Source of the DNA: Gammaproteobacteria bacterium
Lineage (GTDB): Bacteria > Pseudomonadota > Gammaproteobacteria > Pseudomonadales > Azotimanducaceae
Assembly: GCA_026706385.1 (NCBI GenBank)
Contig: JAPOYV010000100.1
Location: 1 to 61,555 of the forward strand
Length of the DNA: 61,555 nt
Direction of reading: 5' to 3'
Below are positions 50,969 through 60,570 of this stretch, in pieces. A program made the position numbers and the translations under genes. Positions within the stretch are counted from its first letter, which is position 1; every line of letters begins with the position of its first letter. Below the pieces are notes generated by a model, which saw only the letters and a program-made list of their open reading frames with translations, did not search any database and was not told where the DNA came from.

Positions 50969-53962
50969 ATGCCATTGGTCAATCGTCGTGCGCCCCTCTG
51001 GGGCGTTTTGGCATTGGTCGGCTCGCCTGCCGTCATGCAAGACGCGCTGGCGCAGGACCAGCAGGCCGGCGAAATCGAGGAGGTGGTGGTCACCGGGACG
51101 CGGATCCGCGATCCCAATGTCATCAGCTCGTCCCAGATCACCACTGTCCAGGCCGAGGACATCGCGGATCGCGGCATCACGCGCGTTGAGGACTACCTGA
51201 ACGACCTGCCGCAGGTCTCCCCCGGCCAGGCGATCACCGCGTCGAACGGCTCGTCGGGCACCGCGACGGTGAATGTCCGCAATCTCGGCTGCCCGCGGAC
51301 CCTGGTGCTGATCAACGGCCAGCGCCTAGCTCCGGGAACCACCGGTGGCGGCAACTGCGCGGACCTGAACTCCATTCCCACCTTGCTGCTCGAGCGGGTG
51401 GAAGTCCTGACCGGCGGTGCCTCGTCCGTGTACGGCTCGGATGCAGTAGCCGGCGTCGTCAACTTCATCCTCGACGACGACTTCGAGGGCTTCCGGGCGA
51501 GCTACATGCACAGCCGCTATCAGCACACCAACGACAACGACGAGTTCCGCAACCTGGTGCGCTCCTACGACTACCAGGTGGCTGACGGGGACGTCACCAC
51601 CGGCGAGACCGACAAGTTCGCCCTTGCGTTCGGTGGCGGCGTACTGGATGGGCGTGGCCATGTCACGGGGTTCATCGAGAAAACCGACACGTCGCCCATC
51701 CTGCAAGGGGACTACGACATCTCCGCCTGCGCGCTGACGCGCGGCAAGAGCGCCTGCGGCGGCTCCTCCACCATTCCGCCGGGTCGCTGGGCGGATTTCG
51801 GCGGCTACTCCGCATTGGGTTACGTCAACACGGCCGATCCGTCCGTCACCGGACTCGATCTCAAGGTCCTGGGCGACGAATTCGTGCCCCGGGCTGGACA
51901 GACCTTCAACTACAACCCGACCAACTTCTTCCAGCGCCCGGACGTGCGGCTGAACGTCGGCTTTTTCGGCGACTACCAGGTGACCGACACCGTCGAGGCG
52001 TACGCGAGCGTACGATCGATGCGATCCGAGTCCAATGCGCAGATCGCCTACTCCGGCACCTTCGGCAACATCACGTCGCTGCCTTGCTACAACCCCCTGC
52101 TCTCCAAGCAGCAGTACGACACGGTCTGCGGCAACTGGGCTGGCATGGGAGGCGACCACGCGCCGGACTTCCCGAGCACCGCAGCCGCCCTTGCCTACCT
52201 CTCCACGCTGGCCCAGGCGGTCGGCAACGGCGACATCCTCGGGTACCGCGCGCCCCTGTACTCCCTCAAGCGCAACGTCGAAGGCGGACCACGCCAGAAC
52301 ATCACCACCTACGAAAACACGGTATCGATCTATGGTGTGCGCGGCGATCTCGGCGAGCGCTGGTCCTTCGACATCTCCTACCAGTCGTCAGACGTCGAAT
52401 ACACCAGCGAGTACCGCAACGACCTCTCGGTGATGGCGATCAACCGGGCCATCGACGTGGTCAGCGTCAACGGCACGCCGACGTGCGTGGCGGCCTTGAA
52501 CGGCAGCGATCCGGCGTGCATCCCGTACAACCTGTTCCGGGGCGGCATGCCCGGCGACGGCGGCATTCAGGGCGTCATCGACGGTGGCGAGGCGCTGCAA
52601 CGCTACATCGCCAACTCGACCTTCGTGCTCGGCACCGGCCGTCAGCGCATCGTGCAGGCCGTTGTGTCCGGCGAGACGGCCTTCGCCCTGCCCGGCGCGC
52701 CGAGCGGGATCTCGACCGCCATCGGCATCGAGACCAAGGATCTCAGCACGGACTTCCGTCCCGACCGGCCGAGCCGCACGGGCGACCGGTCCGGCTCCGG
52801 CGGCGCCACCTTGCCGCTCGCCGGCGGCTACGACGTCACGGAGTATTTCGTCGAACTCGGCATCCCGGTACGCGACAACCTGAGCGTTGACGCCGGCTAT
52901 CGTTACGCGGATTACTCGACTGGCAACACCACGGACACCTTCAAGCTGGGGGCGTTCTGGGAAGTCCACGAGTCGATCGCGTTGCGCGGGTCCTACCAGT
53001 CCGCCATCCGCCATGCGAGCCTCTACGAGTTGTTCCGCGCCCAGGGCTTCAACCTCGTCGACCTGGCCGACGACCCCTGCGGGCTGTCGATGAGCGCCAG
53101 CCGGGCGGCCTGCGCCAACACCGGATTGCCCGAGGCGCTCTACGGCACGGATCTCAAGTCGCCGGCGGATCAGTACAACATCCTCCAAGGGGGCCGCCCC
53201 GACGTGGAACCCGAGGAGGCATCGTCATTCACTGCCGGCCTGGTCGCGACGCCCGCGTTCATCGAGGGCCTGACCGTGACCCTCGACTACTTCCAGATCA
53301 ACGTGGAGAAGGGGATCGGCACCATTCCCGCCGCCACCGCCCTCGACAAGTGCCTGGACACCGGCATCGCGACGTTCTGCGACCTGATCAACCGCAACCC
53401 GGTCAACGGATCGCTGTGGCTGGCCGGCGGCTACATTTCCGCCCAGACGACGAACCTGAGCGAGGAGACGGTCGAAGGCCTCGACATCATCTTCGACTAC
53501 ACCTTCGACACGCGACTCGGCCTCGTCACCGTGGAGGGCGTGACCACGAACCTGTGGACCGCGGACCTGATCGAACTGGTCGGCGAGGCGCCGCTCGGCT
53601 GCGCCGGCCACTGGGGCGCGTACTGCGGCAAGAACCCGCAACCCAAGTGGAGCGGCAACTACAAGGCGACCCTGCAGGCCCCGCGCGACCTCCGGCTCTC
53701 GGTCGGGCTGCGCTACCTCGGCGAGACCGAGGACTTGGGCTCCAACGAGATCGACTTCGAAGCGGAGACCTACTGGGATCTGACCGCCGAGTGGCAGGCG
53801 ACCGACCACCTCCTGGCCACCGCGGGTGTCAGCAACCTGTTCGACACCGACCCGCAAGTCAGCTCCGACGCCGGTACCGCACCAGGCAACGGGAACACGT
53901 TCCCCGCCTTCTTCGACGCCCTGGGGCGCTACATGTTCGTCAACGTGGGGGTGAGCTTCTAA
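50969..53962 (+). CDS. TonB-dependent outer-membrane receptor
   Basis: 997 residues starting at the ATG at 50969 with GAGGAG upstream. A signal peptide (to about DALA) is followed by a TonB-box-like EEVVVTGTRI. The plug domain is next (ADRGITRVEDYLNDLPQVSP, NVRNLGCPRTLVLINGQRLA, VEVLTGGASSVYGSDAVAGV), and then a 22-strand-type barrel ending MFVNVGVSF. It uses energy from TonB to import a scarce nutrient; the ligand is not evident. Several cysteines in the loops suggest disulfides. It is followed by a terminator hairpin. Confidence 0.92.
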   Translation: MPLVNRRAPLWGVLALVGSPAVMQDALAQDQQAGEIEEVVVTGTRIRDPNVISSSQITTVQAEDIADRGITRVEDYLNDLPQVSPGQAITASNGSSGTATVNVRNLGCPRTLVLINGQRLAPGTTGGGNCADLNSIPTLLLERVEVLTGGASSVYGSDAVAGVVNFILDDDFEGFRASYMHSRYQHTNDNDEFRNLVRSYDYQVADGDVTTGETDKFALAFGGGVLDGRGHVTGFIEKTDTSPILQGDYDISACALTRGKSACGGSSTIPPGRWADFGGYSALGYVNTADPSVTGLDLKVLGDEFVPRAGQTFNYNPTNFFQRPDVRLNVGFFGDYQVTDTVEAYASVRSMRSESNAQIAYSGTFGNITSLPCYNPLLSKQQYDTVCGNWAGMGGDHAPDFPSTAAALAYLSTLAQAVGNGDILGYRAPLYSLKRNVEGGPRQNITTYENTVSIYGVRGDLGERWSFDISYQSSDVEYTSEYRNDLSVMAINRAIDVVSVNGTPTCVAALNGSDPACIPYNLFRGGMPGDGGIQGVIDGGEALQRYIANSTFVLGTGRQRIVQAVVSGETAFALPGAPSGISTAIGIETKDLSTDFRPDRPSRTGDRSGSGGATLPLAGGYDVTEYFVELGIPVRDNLSVDAGYRYADYSTGNTTDTFKLGAFWEVHESIALRGSYQSAIRHASLYELFRAQGFNLVDLADDPCGLSMSASRAACANTGLPEALYGTDLKSPADQYNILQGGRPDVEPEEASSFTAGLVATPAFIEGLTVTLDYFQINVEKGIGTIPAATALDKCLDTGIATFCDLINRNPVNGSLWLAGGYISAQTTNLSEETVEGLDIIFDYTFDTRLGLVTVEGVTTNLWTADLIELVGEAPLGCAGHWGAYCGKNPQPKWSGNYKATLQAPRDLRLSVGLRYLGETEDLGSNEIDFEAETYWDLTAEWQATDHLLATAGVSNLFDTDPQVSSDAGTAPGNGNTFPAFFDALGRYMFVNVGVSF

Positions 53963-54014
53963 CGCCCGGTGGTACGCGGGCCTCAGGCCGGCACACACCG
54001 ACAGTCCCGCAGCA

Positions 54015-54037
54015 TACGCGGGTCACCAACCCGCGTA
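54015..54037 (+). terminator. Hairpin after the TonB receptor gene
   Basis: TACGCGGGT-cacca-ACCCGCGTA, a perfect 9-bp stem about 50 bases after the stop. There is no T-run, so termination may depend on Rho. Confidence 0.5.
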
Positions 54038-54128
54038 CGCACTGCGGCGGCGTCACGGCGTCATGGTTCTCGACCCCGGCGGCGAGATCGTGGTAGGTTT
54101 TGAGATTCGACATCCCTAGGAGCTTCGA

Positions 54129-55802
54129 ATGAGCCGCCCCCCCCCCTTGCGTTCGCTCGCCACCGTCGCCTACCTCGCCATCGCCTCTTTCGGCGTAACG
54201 GCAGCGTGGGGCGGAACCGATCCGTTCTTCAACCCGCTGACCCAATCCACCGCGGTCGCATCCCCCAACCACGTCAACGAACTCAACTCGCCGTGGCAGA
54301 TCCCGCCGGGTCTTTCGCAGCGAAACCTGACGAGCCTCAAGGAGGCGGAGGCCGATGCCACGCAGTCCATCCAGCGCGTCCCGTTTGGCGGTGTCTCATC
54401 GATGTTCGACATGCTTGCCTACGACCCGTCAGGCCGGTACATCTTCATTCCGCACGAGACGCCGTTCGGTGCCGGCCTGTCCCGGTACGACACGATGGAA
54501 GACCGCACCGACTTGCTGTTTGCCGGAGATTCGATGGCGTCCGACTTCGGTGCGTGTTGGGGCCAGGCATGCCCGGCGTGGGCATCGGACTTCGCCGCCT
54601 TCGACCCGGCACGCTGGACACCCAACGGCACCGTCCTCCTCGGCGAGGAGTGGTCCGGGCTCGGGCGGATCGTCGAGATCCTGGATCCGCTCGGAGACGC
54701 CCCCGAAGACCCCATCGTCACCTCCTTGGTGGAGGGAGAGGACTACCGGATCCTCGACTCCATCGCCAAGGTGGCCCACGAGGGCATCAACTTCAGCCGC
54801 CGCTTCCCCAACCGGGTCATCTACTACATAGACGAGTGGAACTCCGGTTCCATCTATGCCCTAGTGCTCAAGACGCCGGGCGACTACACCGGAGGCGGAC
54901 AGACCTTCGTGCTGTCGGTGGACGCCTTCATGGAGACCGGCGGTGATCCGGCGGCAATGTGGAACGAAGGAGTGAACGAGAACGCACAACGCTTCGGCTT
55001 GGCCACTTGGGTTCCGATCACCGATGCCGACGGCACGCCGCTGTCCGGCGTGAACGATCCCTTTATGGATGGACCGACCGTCGATCCGAGGGAGCGCTCC
55101 GATGTGCGCGGCGGACGTGCGGCGGCGGACGATGTGGGCGGCACACCCTACGGCCGGCCGGAGGATATGGAAGTCGGCATGCTGGCCAATTTCAACGAAG
55201 TGCTCTACGTCGCCATAACCTCGGAACATTCGGTGATCTCCATCGAGATGCTGGGCAATCGCAAGGCGATCGTGCGCGAGTTCGCGACGGCCGAGTCGGC
55301 CAAGAACGTCGGCTTTGCGGCGACCACCGGTACCCTGAACTCGCCCGACAACCTGGCCCAGGATGCCCTCGGCAATATCTACATCATCGAGGACTCCCCC
55401 AACTCGGGTGACGTCGGCGGCGATATCTGGTTCGGCCGAGACACTGACGGCAACGGTGTCGCCGAATCGCTCGACCACTTCATGAGCATCCAGGTTGCCG
55501 GCTCGGAGTCGACGGGCATGATCTTCCACCCGTTGAACCCCGAGAAGTTCGTGGTTGCCGTGCAGCATCCGAGCAGTACCGACCTCGAGGAAGTCCCGGA
55601 CGGCTTCGGCGACGCGGTCTGGGAGTTTGACGTGAGTAATGCCGTGCCGCCACCGTGCGACGATGGTGGCAGCCTGTTCGCGGCAGTGGCGCCGCTCGAC
55701 ACGAGCTGCACGTCGCGGGTCGGCAACCCGTTCGCGTCAGATCTACGTGCCGCCGCCGAGCGCGGCCCTGCAACCCGTGCGCCGCTGAACGCCCGTTGGT
55801 AG
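54129..55802 (+). CDS. PhoX-like (DUF839) secreted protein
   Basis: 557 residues from the ATG at 54129. A signal peptide (to about TAAWGG) and a beta-propeller-like DUF839 domain follow: FGGVSSMFDMLAYDPSGRYI, NGTVLLGEEWSGLGRIVEIL, VAHEGINFSRRFPNRVIYYI and YGRPEDMEVG. PhoX enzymes are calcium/iron phosphatases, while many DUF839 relatives have other roles. The acidic EDxE-like motif (GRPEDMEV) is consistent with metal binding. The N-terminus lacks a Tat motif, unlike classic PhoX. Confidence 0.8.
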   Translation: MSRPPPLRSLATVAYLAIASFGVTAAWGGTDPFFNPLTQSTAVASPNHVNELNSPWQIPPGLSQRNLTSLKEAEADATQSIQRVPFGGVSSMFDMLAYDPSGRYIFIPHETPFGAGLSRYDTMEDRTDLLFAGDSMASDFGACWGQACPAWASDFAAFDPARWTPNGTVLLGEEWSGLGRIVEILDPLGDAPEDPIVTSLVEGEDYRILDSIAKVAHEGINFSRRFPNRVIYYIDEWNSGSIYALVLKTPGDYTGGGQTFVLSVDAFMETGGDPAAMWNEGVNENAQRFGLATWVPITDADGTPLSGVNDPFMDGPTVDPRERSDVRGGRAAADDVGGTPYGRPEDMEVGMLANFNEVLYVAITSEHSVISIEMLGNRKAIVREFATAESAKNVGFAATTGTLNSPDNLAQDALGNIYIIEDSPNSGDVGGDIWFGRDTDGNGVAESLDHFMSIQVAGSESTGMIFHPLNPEKFVVAVQHPSSTDLEEVPDGFGDAVWEFDVSNAVPPPCDDGGSLFAAVAPLDTSCTSRVGNPFASDLRAAAERGPATRAPLNARW

Positions 55803-55813
55803 CGCCGCCGGAC

Positions 55814-55852
55814 AAGAACCCGGGCGGACGACGATAGTCGGCCCGGGTTCTT
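55814..55852 (+). terminator. Strong hairpin terminator after the PhoX-like gene
   Basis: AAGAACCCGGGC and its complement GCCCGGGTTCTT enclose an inner CGAC-gata-GTCG stem; it starts 12 bases after the stop and ends in a short T-rich arm. Confidence 0.65.
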
Positions 55853-55907
55853 GACACCTGAGAAAGGTCCCGCCCAGGCGCCGCGACCGCATCGCGAACG
55901 ACACGCC

Positions 55908-57680
55908 TTGACGCGGACGCGAACGGGTAATCCCGTTCGCGTCCGCCATTCAGGCCGGATACAAGCCCCAAATCGGGCCAGGAGGTCCGCGGGCCTCGCG
56001 CTGGCGTCGTTGGCACTCCTCTGCGGTTGTCTGCCGCAGCCCGGACGCGCGCCGACCGACGCCGTCCAAGCGGACCCCGTGGCCGTACCGCCGGCCCCCT
56101 ACCACGAGCAGGTCCTCGCGTATCTGGGCGACAGTGACGCCGTCGTGCCACGTCCGCTTCCGGACATTCACCCCGTGCGCACTGCCTACAACCCCGAGGC
56201 GATCATTCCGCCGCAGTGCTATACGCGCACCGAAGGACGCTTCAACCCCTGCTACGTGTGCCACCAGCGCCAGATCCCAGGCCGGGAGAACGTCATGAAC
56301 GACGACGACCTGCAGGTCGCCTACAGCTTCAGCGACGTCGGCATGACCAACCACTGGCGCAACCTTTTCGAGGACCGGTCCGCAGAAATCGGGCACGTTT
56401 CGGACGACGAGATCCGCGCCTGGGTGGACGACGACAACTACACCGCCCTCGCGCCGCGTCTGCGGAAGGCCGGTTTCACGGGCTGGATTCCCGACCTCGA
56501 CGGTCTCGAGCGTGGCGCCGGGGCGTTCGACGATCAAGGTTTCGCCCTCGACGGCAGTCATTGGGTGGCTTTCAACTACAAGCCGTTCCCGAGCACGTTC
56601 TGGCCGACCAACGGCTCCACCGACGACGTCATGATCCGCCTGCCGGTGCAGTTCCGGACAGACAGCGGCGGCGGTCACTCCCGGGACGTGTACCTCGCCA
56701 ACCTGGCGATCCTCGAGGCCGGCATCAAGGGACTCGACTCGATCACCGTGCCGCCCGTGGACGAGCGGCGCGTGGGCGCCGACCTCGATGGCAACGGTGC
56801 GCTCGGCGTTGCCGAACGCATCGTCGAGCCGACGGGTTACCTAGGCGCGGCCGCTGACGAGTTCCATGACACCCACCTCTACCCCGCAGGCACCGAGTTC
56901 CTGCACACGGTGCGCTACCTCGGGATCGCCGAAGACGGCGAGATCGGTTCGTCGCGGCGCATGAAGGAGGTCCGCTACATGCGCAAGTGGGTCCCCTACA
57001 GCAAGCAGGTCTACGCGCGCCAGTACCAGCTCGAGGCGTTCGAGAAGGAACTCGGCAACATGCCGCAGTACGCCTATCTCGGCGATCGGGGCCTCGACAA
57101 CAAGTTCGGCTGGTCGGTGCAGGGCTTCATCGAGGACCGCCGTGGCGAATTACGCGCGGCCACGTACGAGGAGACCCTCTTCTGCATGGGCTGCCACACC
57201 TCGGTCGGCGTCACCGTCGACAAGACCTTCGGCTTTCCGCGCAAGGTTGACGGTGCCCCGGGTTGGGGCTACATCGACCTCAAGGGCATGCCCGACGCGC
57301 CGAGCTTCGGGGAGGCCCGTGGTGAGATCGCCGTCTACCTCGAGCGGGTCGGCGGCGGTGGCGAGTTCCGCAGCAACCCGGAGATGTTCGCGCGCTGGTT
57401 CAACGCGGACGGCAGCGTGGCTCGGGAACGAGTGGCGGCTGCGGCGGATGTCTACGCGCTGGTCGCGCCGTCGGTGACACGAGCACTGGCGCTCAACAAG
57501 GCATACCGTGCCATCGTGCTCGAACAGGACTACATCTACGGTCGCGACGCGATGCCGGAGCCGCCCGCCAACGTCTTCACGCACATCGACAACACGACCG
57601 CGCCAACGCTGCCGGAAGAGTTCGTCTACGACTGGGACATCCGCCTGGATTGGTCCCGCCCGACGGAACCGCGACCGTAA
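55908..57680 (+). CDS. Diheme c-type cytochrome-like lipoprotein
   Basis: About 590 residues; the exact start is uncertain because no ATG or GTG lies in frame ahead of the signal peptide. I use a TTG (55908), which sits next to a 15-bp hairpin (55913-55946), so the true start may be an unusual codon after it. An AGGAGG lies at 55980. A lipobox (LALLCGC) is followed by a periplasmic domain with two heme-binding CxxCH motifs: CYVCH (about residue 100) and CMGCH (about 425). Calcium-like acidic loops (ADLDGNGALG) are also seen. It probably takes part in electron transfer; no partner oxidoreductase is adjacent. Confidence 0.75.
   Translation: MTRTRTGNPVRVRHSGRIQAPNRARRSAGLALASLALLCGCLPQPGRAPTDAVQADPVAVPPAPYHEQVLAYLGDSDAVVPRPLPDIHPVRTAYNPEAIIPPQCYTRTEGRFNPCYVCHQRQIPGRENVMNDDDLQVAYSFSDVGMTNHWRNLFEDRSAEIGHVSDDEIRAWVDDDNYTALAPRLRKAGFTGWIPDLDGLERGAGAFDDQGFALDGSHWVAFNYKPFPSTFWPTNGSTDDVMIRLPVQFRTDSGGGHSRDVYLANLAILEAGIKGLDSITVPPVDERRVGADLDGNGALGVAERIVEPTGYLGAAADEFHDTHLYPAGTEFLHTVRYLGIAEDGEIGSSRRMKEVRYMRKWVPYSKQVYARQYQLEAFEKELGNMPQYAYLGDRGLDNKFGWSVQGFIEDRRGELRAATYEETLFCMGCHTSVGVTVDKTFGFPRKVDGAPGWGYIDLKGMPDAPSFGEARGEIAVYLERVGGGGEFRSNPEMFARWFNADGSVARERVAAAADVYALVAPSVTRALALNKAYRAIVLEQDYIYGRDAMPEPPANVFTHIDNTTAPTLPEEFVYDWDIRLDWSRPTEPRP
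55913..55946. repeat. Perfect 15-bp hairpin at the 5' end of the cytochrome gene
   Basis: GCGGACGCGAACGGG-taat-CCCGTTCGCGTCCGC. It could be a second terminator for the PhoX-like gene or a leader structure controlling the cytochrome gene. Its presence argues that translation starts beyond it. Confidence 0.6.
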
Positions 57681-57701
57681 CGCGCGTCCGCGGCGGGGGC
57701 C

Positions 57702-58934
57702 TCAGCCGCCCGGACTGCCATGCCGTCGTTCCCCGCTTCCACCCATCCGTTTCGCCGCGGCGCGACGTTCGCTGCCCAAGGGGTGCATGACGCCCGCGCC
57801 GGGCGGCCAAACGCCGGGCTCCGCCTTGATGTGGCGGCACAGGTGCTTGCCGTGGGGTGTGAGCGTCTCCCAGACGTGGTGGGGCATGGTCCGGGCGTGC
57901 TTCGAGCCCAGCCAGGGGGCACCGTATTCCACGTTCGGCAGCGAGCGAATCTCCCGGCTCAAGTTGGGGGTCGCGCCGTGCCAGGCGCGATTGTCGCGGA
58001 TGACGCCGGCGCCGGCCGGGGCGCCCACCAGGGTCGACATGCGCATCCACTCGGGCTCGTCCTCGGGCGGCGGTGGCGGCATCTGCCAGGTGTGGGAGCC
58101 GAGAATCTGACGGATCGGGCCGTTCTCCCAGGTGAGATCGCACATGGCGAAGTTGATGGTGACCACCGCCGGGCAGAAATCGATGATCCGCCGCCGGGTC
58201 GTGAGGTCCGGCTCGTCAGAGCCCTCTTCGGTCGCGATCTCGATGCCGATATCCTTCGCCATCTGCAAACGCCCTTCGGAAATCTGGTTGGCCTCCCGAA
58301 CGTCGGCGTGCAGGTGCTGATACTCGACGGCACCCGGCAGGCACAGGTCACCGCCGGCACCGAGAACCATGTAGTCGGTCGAGCCGAATATCTCGGTGAG
58401 GATCGGCGTGGTGGTGGGCAGGTCCACCATCGCCGCCCACTCCTCCTCGTGCAGCATCTGGCGCGAAGCGGACGCCGTCCCGTAGCTGTAGCGATGCGGC
58501 AGGCGGCCGCTCTCGGTGACGTACTTGCGCTGATCCCGCCCCGGAACTTCGAGAATCTGGCGCAGTGCCCGGGCGCTGCCGCGGCGGAACTGGGCGAGGT
58601 GCTCTTCGTCGAGAAGGTCGCGAACCACCACGAAGCCGTCGCGACGGAAGATCCGCGCGGCACGCTCGACCTCGTCCGGACTGACCATCTCAAGCCCTTG
58701 GATGCCGTTGTGCCGTTTCAGGCGTTCGCGCAGCCGGGTCACGTCCGGGTGGTCGTAGACCCGCTCGCGCGGCGCACGCGGATCGGGCACGCCGAAGCCG
58801 GGCTGGCCGGGAAACGGATTGCCCTCGGCGTCCACGGTCTCGTTGACCGGGGTGTGTGCATCCCAGCCGACGGCAGTGTCGCCATGGACCTCGAGCGTTT
58901 CAAGCTCGTGCTGCACCGAGGATCGCGCCGCCAT
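57702..58934 (-). CDS. Phytanoyl-CoA dioxygenase (PhyH) family protein
   Basis: 410 residues starting at the ATG at 58934. A Fe(II)/2-oxoglutarate oxygenase fold is visible: FRRDGFVVVRDLLDEEHLAQ at the start of the domain, the metal-binding HLHAD (about residue 208) and the distal histidine in NRAWHGATPN (about 326) with the 2-oxoglutarate arginine nearby. A long N-terminal extension (1-85) precedes it. Substrate unknown. It is convergent with the cytochrome gene. Confidence 0.88.
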   Translation of the reverse strand: MAARSSVQHELETLEVHGDTAVGWDAHTPVNETVDAEGNPFPGQPGFGVPDPRAPRERVYDHPDVTRLRERLKRHNGIQGLEMVSPDEVERAARIFRRDGFVVVRDLLDEEHLAQFRRGSARALRQILEVPGRDQRKYVTESGRLPHRYSYGTASASRQMLHEEEWAAMVDLPTTTPILTEIFGSTDYMVLGAGGDLCLPGAVEYQHLHADVREANQISEGRLQMAKDIGIEIATEEGSDEPDLTTRRRIIDFCPAVVTINFAMCDLTWENGPIRQILGSHTWQMPPPPPEDEPEWMRMSTLVGAPAGAGVIRDNRAWHGATPNLSREIRSLPNVEYGAPWLGSKHARTMPHHVWETLTPHGKHLCRHIKAEPGVWPPGAGVMHPLGSERRAAAKRMGGSGERRHGSPGG

Positions 58935-59006
58935 GCCGTTCCTTCTAAGGCCGTTGCCGTGGGACGCTGATCATATGCAAATCCTCAACGCACGTGGGCG
59001 TCGAGG

Positions 59007-59621
59007 TCATCGACTGGGTGAACGCCTCGCTCGCCTGAACCGGGCGGCCACGCGCTCGCCAAAGAGCAGAATGAGGATCGCCCCGTATACGAACGGGTCC
59101 ATGAACCCCCCCTTCGACAGCCACATCAGGTGGGTCCACGCCGCGACCGCGGCCGGGTAGACGAGCCGGTGAAGCATCCGCCAGCGTCGTCCCAAGCGCC
59201 GTTGCCAACCCCGGGTCGAGGTCACGGCCAAGGGAATCAGCATCAGGAGCGCTGAGAACCCCACGGTGATGTACGGTCGCTTGACGACGTCCGCGGCGAT
59301 GGTCGCCAGTTCGAAGCCCGCCAGAACGGCCAGGTAGGCGATGAAGTGCAGGACGATGTACGTGAATGCCCAAAGGCCAACCATCCGTCGGAAACGGACC
59401 AGGCGGGGTTGGCGCAGGACGCGCGACGCGGGCGATACGGCGAGCGTCAGCAGCAGGATCCGCAACCCCCACGTCCCCAAGGTTCGCACCAACTCGTCAG
59501 CCGGGTCCGGGCCGAGCCCGCTGCCGGGCACTTGAAACTCCCGCCAGACATCGACGGCGAGCAGCGCCAGCGGTACCGCCAGCAGGATGAAGAGGACGAT
59601 TCGGGCAGCGCGGTCAGTAAT
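59007..59621 (-). CDS. msrQ: Protein-methionine-sulfoxide reductase heme-binding subunit MsrQ
   Basis: About 204 residues with six membrane helices. Matches to Msr[41 protein letters not shown] (heme histidine), [20 protein letters not shown] and [20 protein letters not shown]. The obvious GTG at 59531 would drop the first helix ([20 protein letters not shown]), so translation probably begins at an ATT (59621) overlapping the msrP stop. MsrQ passes electrons from quinones to MsrP to repair oxidised periplasmic proteins. Confidence 0.85.
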   Translation of the reverse strand: MTDRAARIVLFILLAVPLALLAVDVWREFQVPGSGLGPDPADELVRTLGTWGLRILLLTLAVSPASRVLRQPRLVRFRRMVGLWAFTYIVLHFIAYLAVLAGFELATIAADVVKRPYITVGFSALLMLIPLAVTSTRGWQRRLGRRWRMLHRLVYPAAVAAWTHLMWLSKGGFMDPFVYGAILILLFGERVAARFRRARRSPSR

Positions 59622-60567
59622 AGCGGCTGAGATCCATCCCCGCGTAGAGCCCGGCCACCTCGTCGTAGCCGTTGAACATCCGCGTGGGAATCCAGTTCGG
59701 CCGGAACAGCGTCGTCGGGAAACGGCGCTCGCGGGCCTGGCTCCAGCGGGGGTGGTCGACGCTCGGGTTGACGTTCGCGTAGAAGCCGTACTCCCGCGGC
59801 TGCAGGTCGTTCCAGGTATTCACGGGCCGGGCTTCGGTCAGGCGGATCGAGACGATGGACTTGATGCTCTTGAAGCCGTACTTCCAGGGCACCACGAGGC
59901 GGATCGGGGCGCCGTTCTGTTTCGGCAACAGCTTGCCGTACATGCCGACGGCGAAGATGGCGAGCGGATGGTTGGCCTCGTCCAGGCGCAGGCCTTCGAC
60001 GTACGGCCAGTCGATGCTCGAGAACAGCGATCGCTGGCCGCGCATTTCCGACGGTCGATGCAAGGTCTCGAACATGACGTACTTGGCGTTCCCGGTCGGT
60101 TCGAACTTGTCGAGGACCTTCTTCACCGGGAACCCGATCCACGGGATCACCATCGACCAGGCTTCCACGCAGCGCAACCGGTAGATGCGCTCCTCGAGGT
60201 CGATGCCGGCGAGCATGTCCTCGAGGCCGATCTTGCCGGGCTTGGCGACCTCGCCGGAGACTTCCACGGTCCATGGATCGATGGTCATTTCGTGCGCGTG
60301 AGCGGCCGGGTCGCCCTTGTCGGTGCCGAACTCGTAGAAGTTGTTGTAGCTGGTCGCGTCGCTCTCCGAGGTCATCGTCTCGTAAAGAGGCGCGGCCGGT
60401 CTGACGGCGCGTTCAGCCAGCCAAGCCGCGGGAAGCGCGGTGGCGGGAAGCGCGACCCCCGCCCCGGCCAGCGCCAACGTCTCACGCATGAACCGGCGGC
60501 GCGACCGGTAGACGTGCTCGGGCGTGATCTGCGAAGGCTTGATGTCGGCGACCGTTCTGATGAGCAT
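59614..60567 (-). CDS. msrP: Protein-methionine-sulfoxide reductase catalytic subunit MsrP
   Basis: A 317-residue molybdopterin enzyme of the periplasm. A Tat signal ([14 protein letters not shown]) is followed by the sulfite-oxidase-like domain with the molybdenum-ligand cysteine in [20 protein letters not shown], and [17 protein letters not shown] and [20 protein letters not shown], all typical of YedY/MsrP. The start at 60567 lies 3 bases after the pssA stop. It reduces methionine sulfoxide in periplasmic proteins. Confidence 0.95.
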   Translation of the reverse strand: MLIRTVADIKPSQITPEHVYRSRRRFMRETLALAGAGVALPATALPAAWLAERAVRPAAPLYETMTSESDATSYNNFYEFGTDKGDPAAHAHEMTIDPWTVEVSGEVAKPGKIGLEDMLAGIDLEERIYRLRCVEAWSMVIPWIGFPVKKVLDKFEPTGNAKYVMFETLHRPSEMRGQRSLFSSIDWPYVEGLRLDEANHPLAIFAVGMYGKLLPKQNGAPIRLVVPWKYGFKSIKSIVSIRLTEARPVNTWNDLQPREYGFYANVNPSVDHPRWSQARERRFPTTLFRPNWIPTRMFNGYDEVAGLYAGMDLSRYY

Positions 60568-60570
60568 GAG

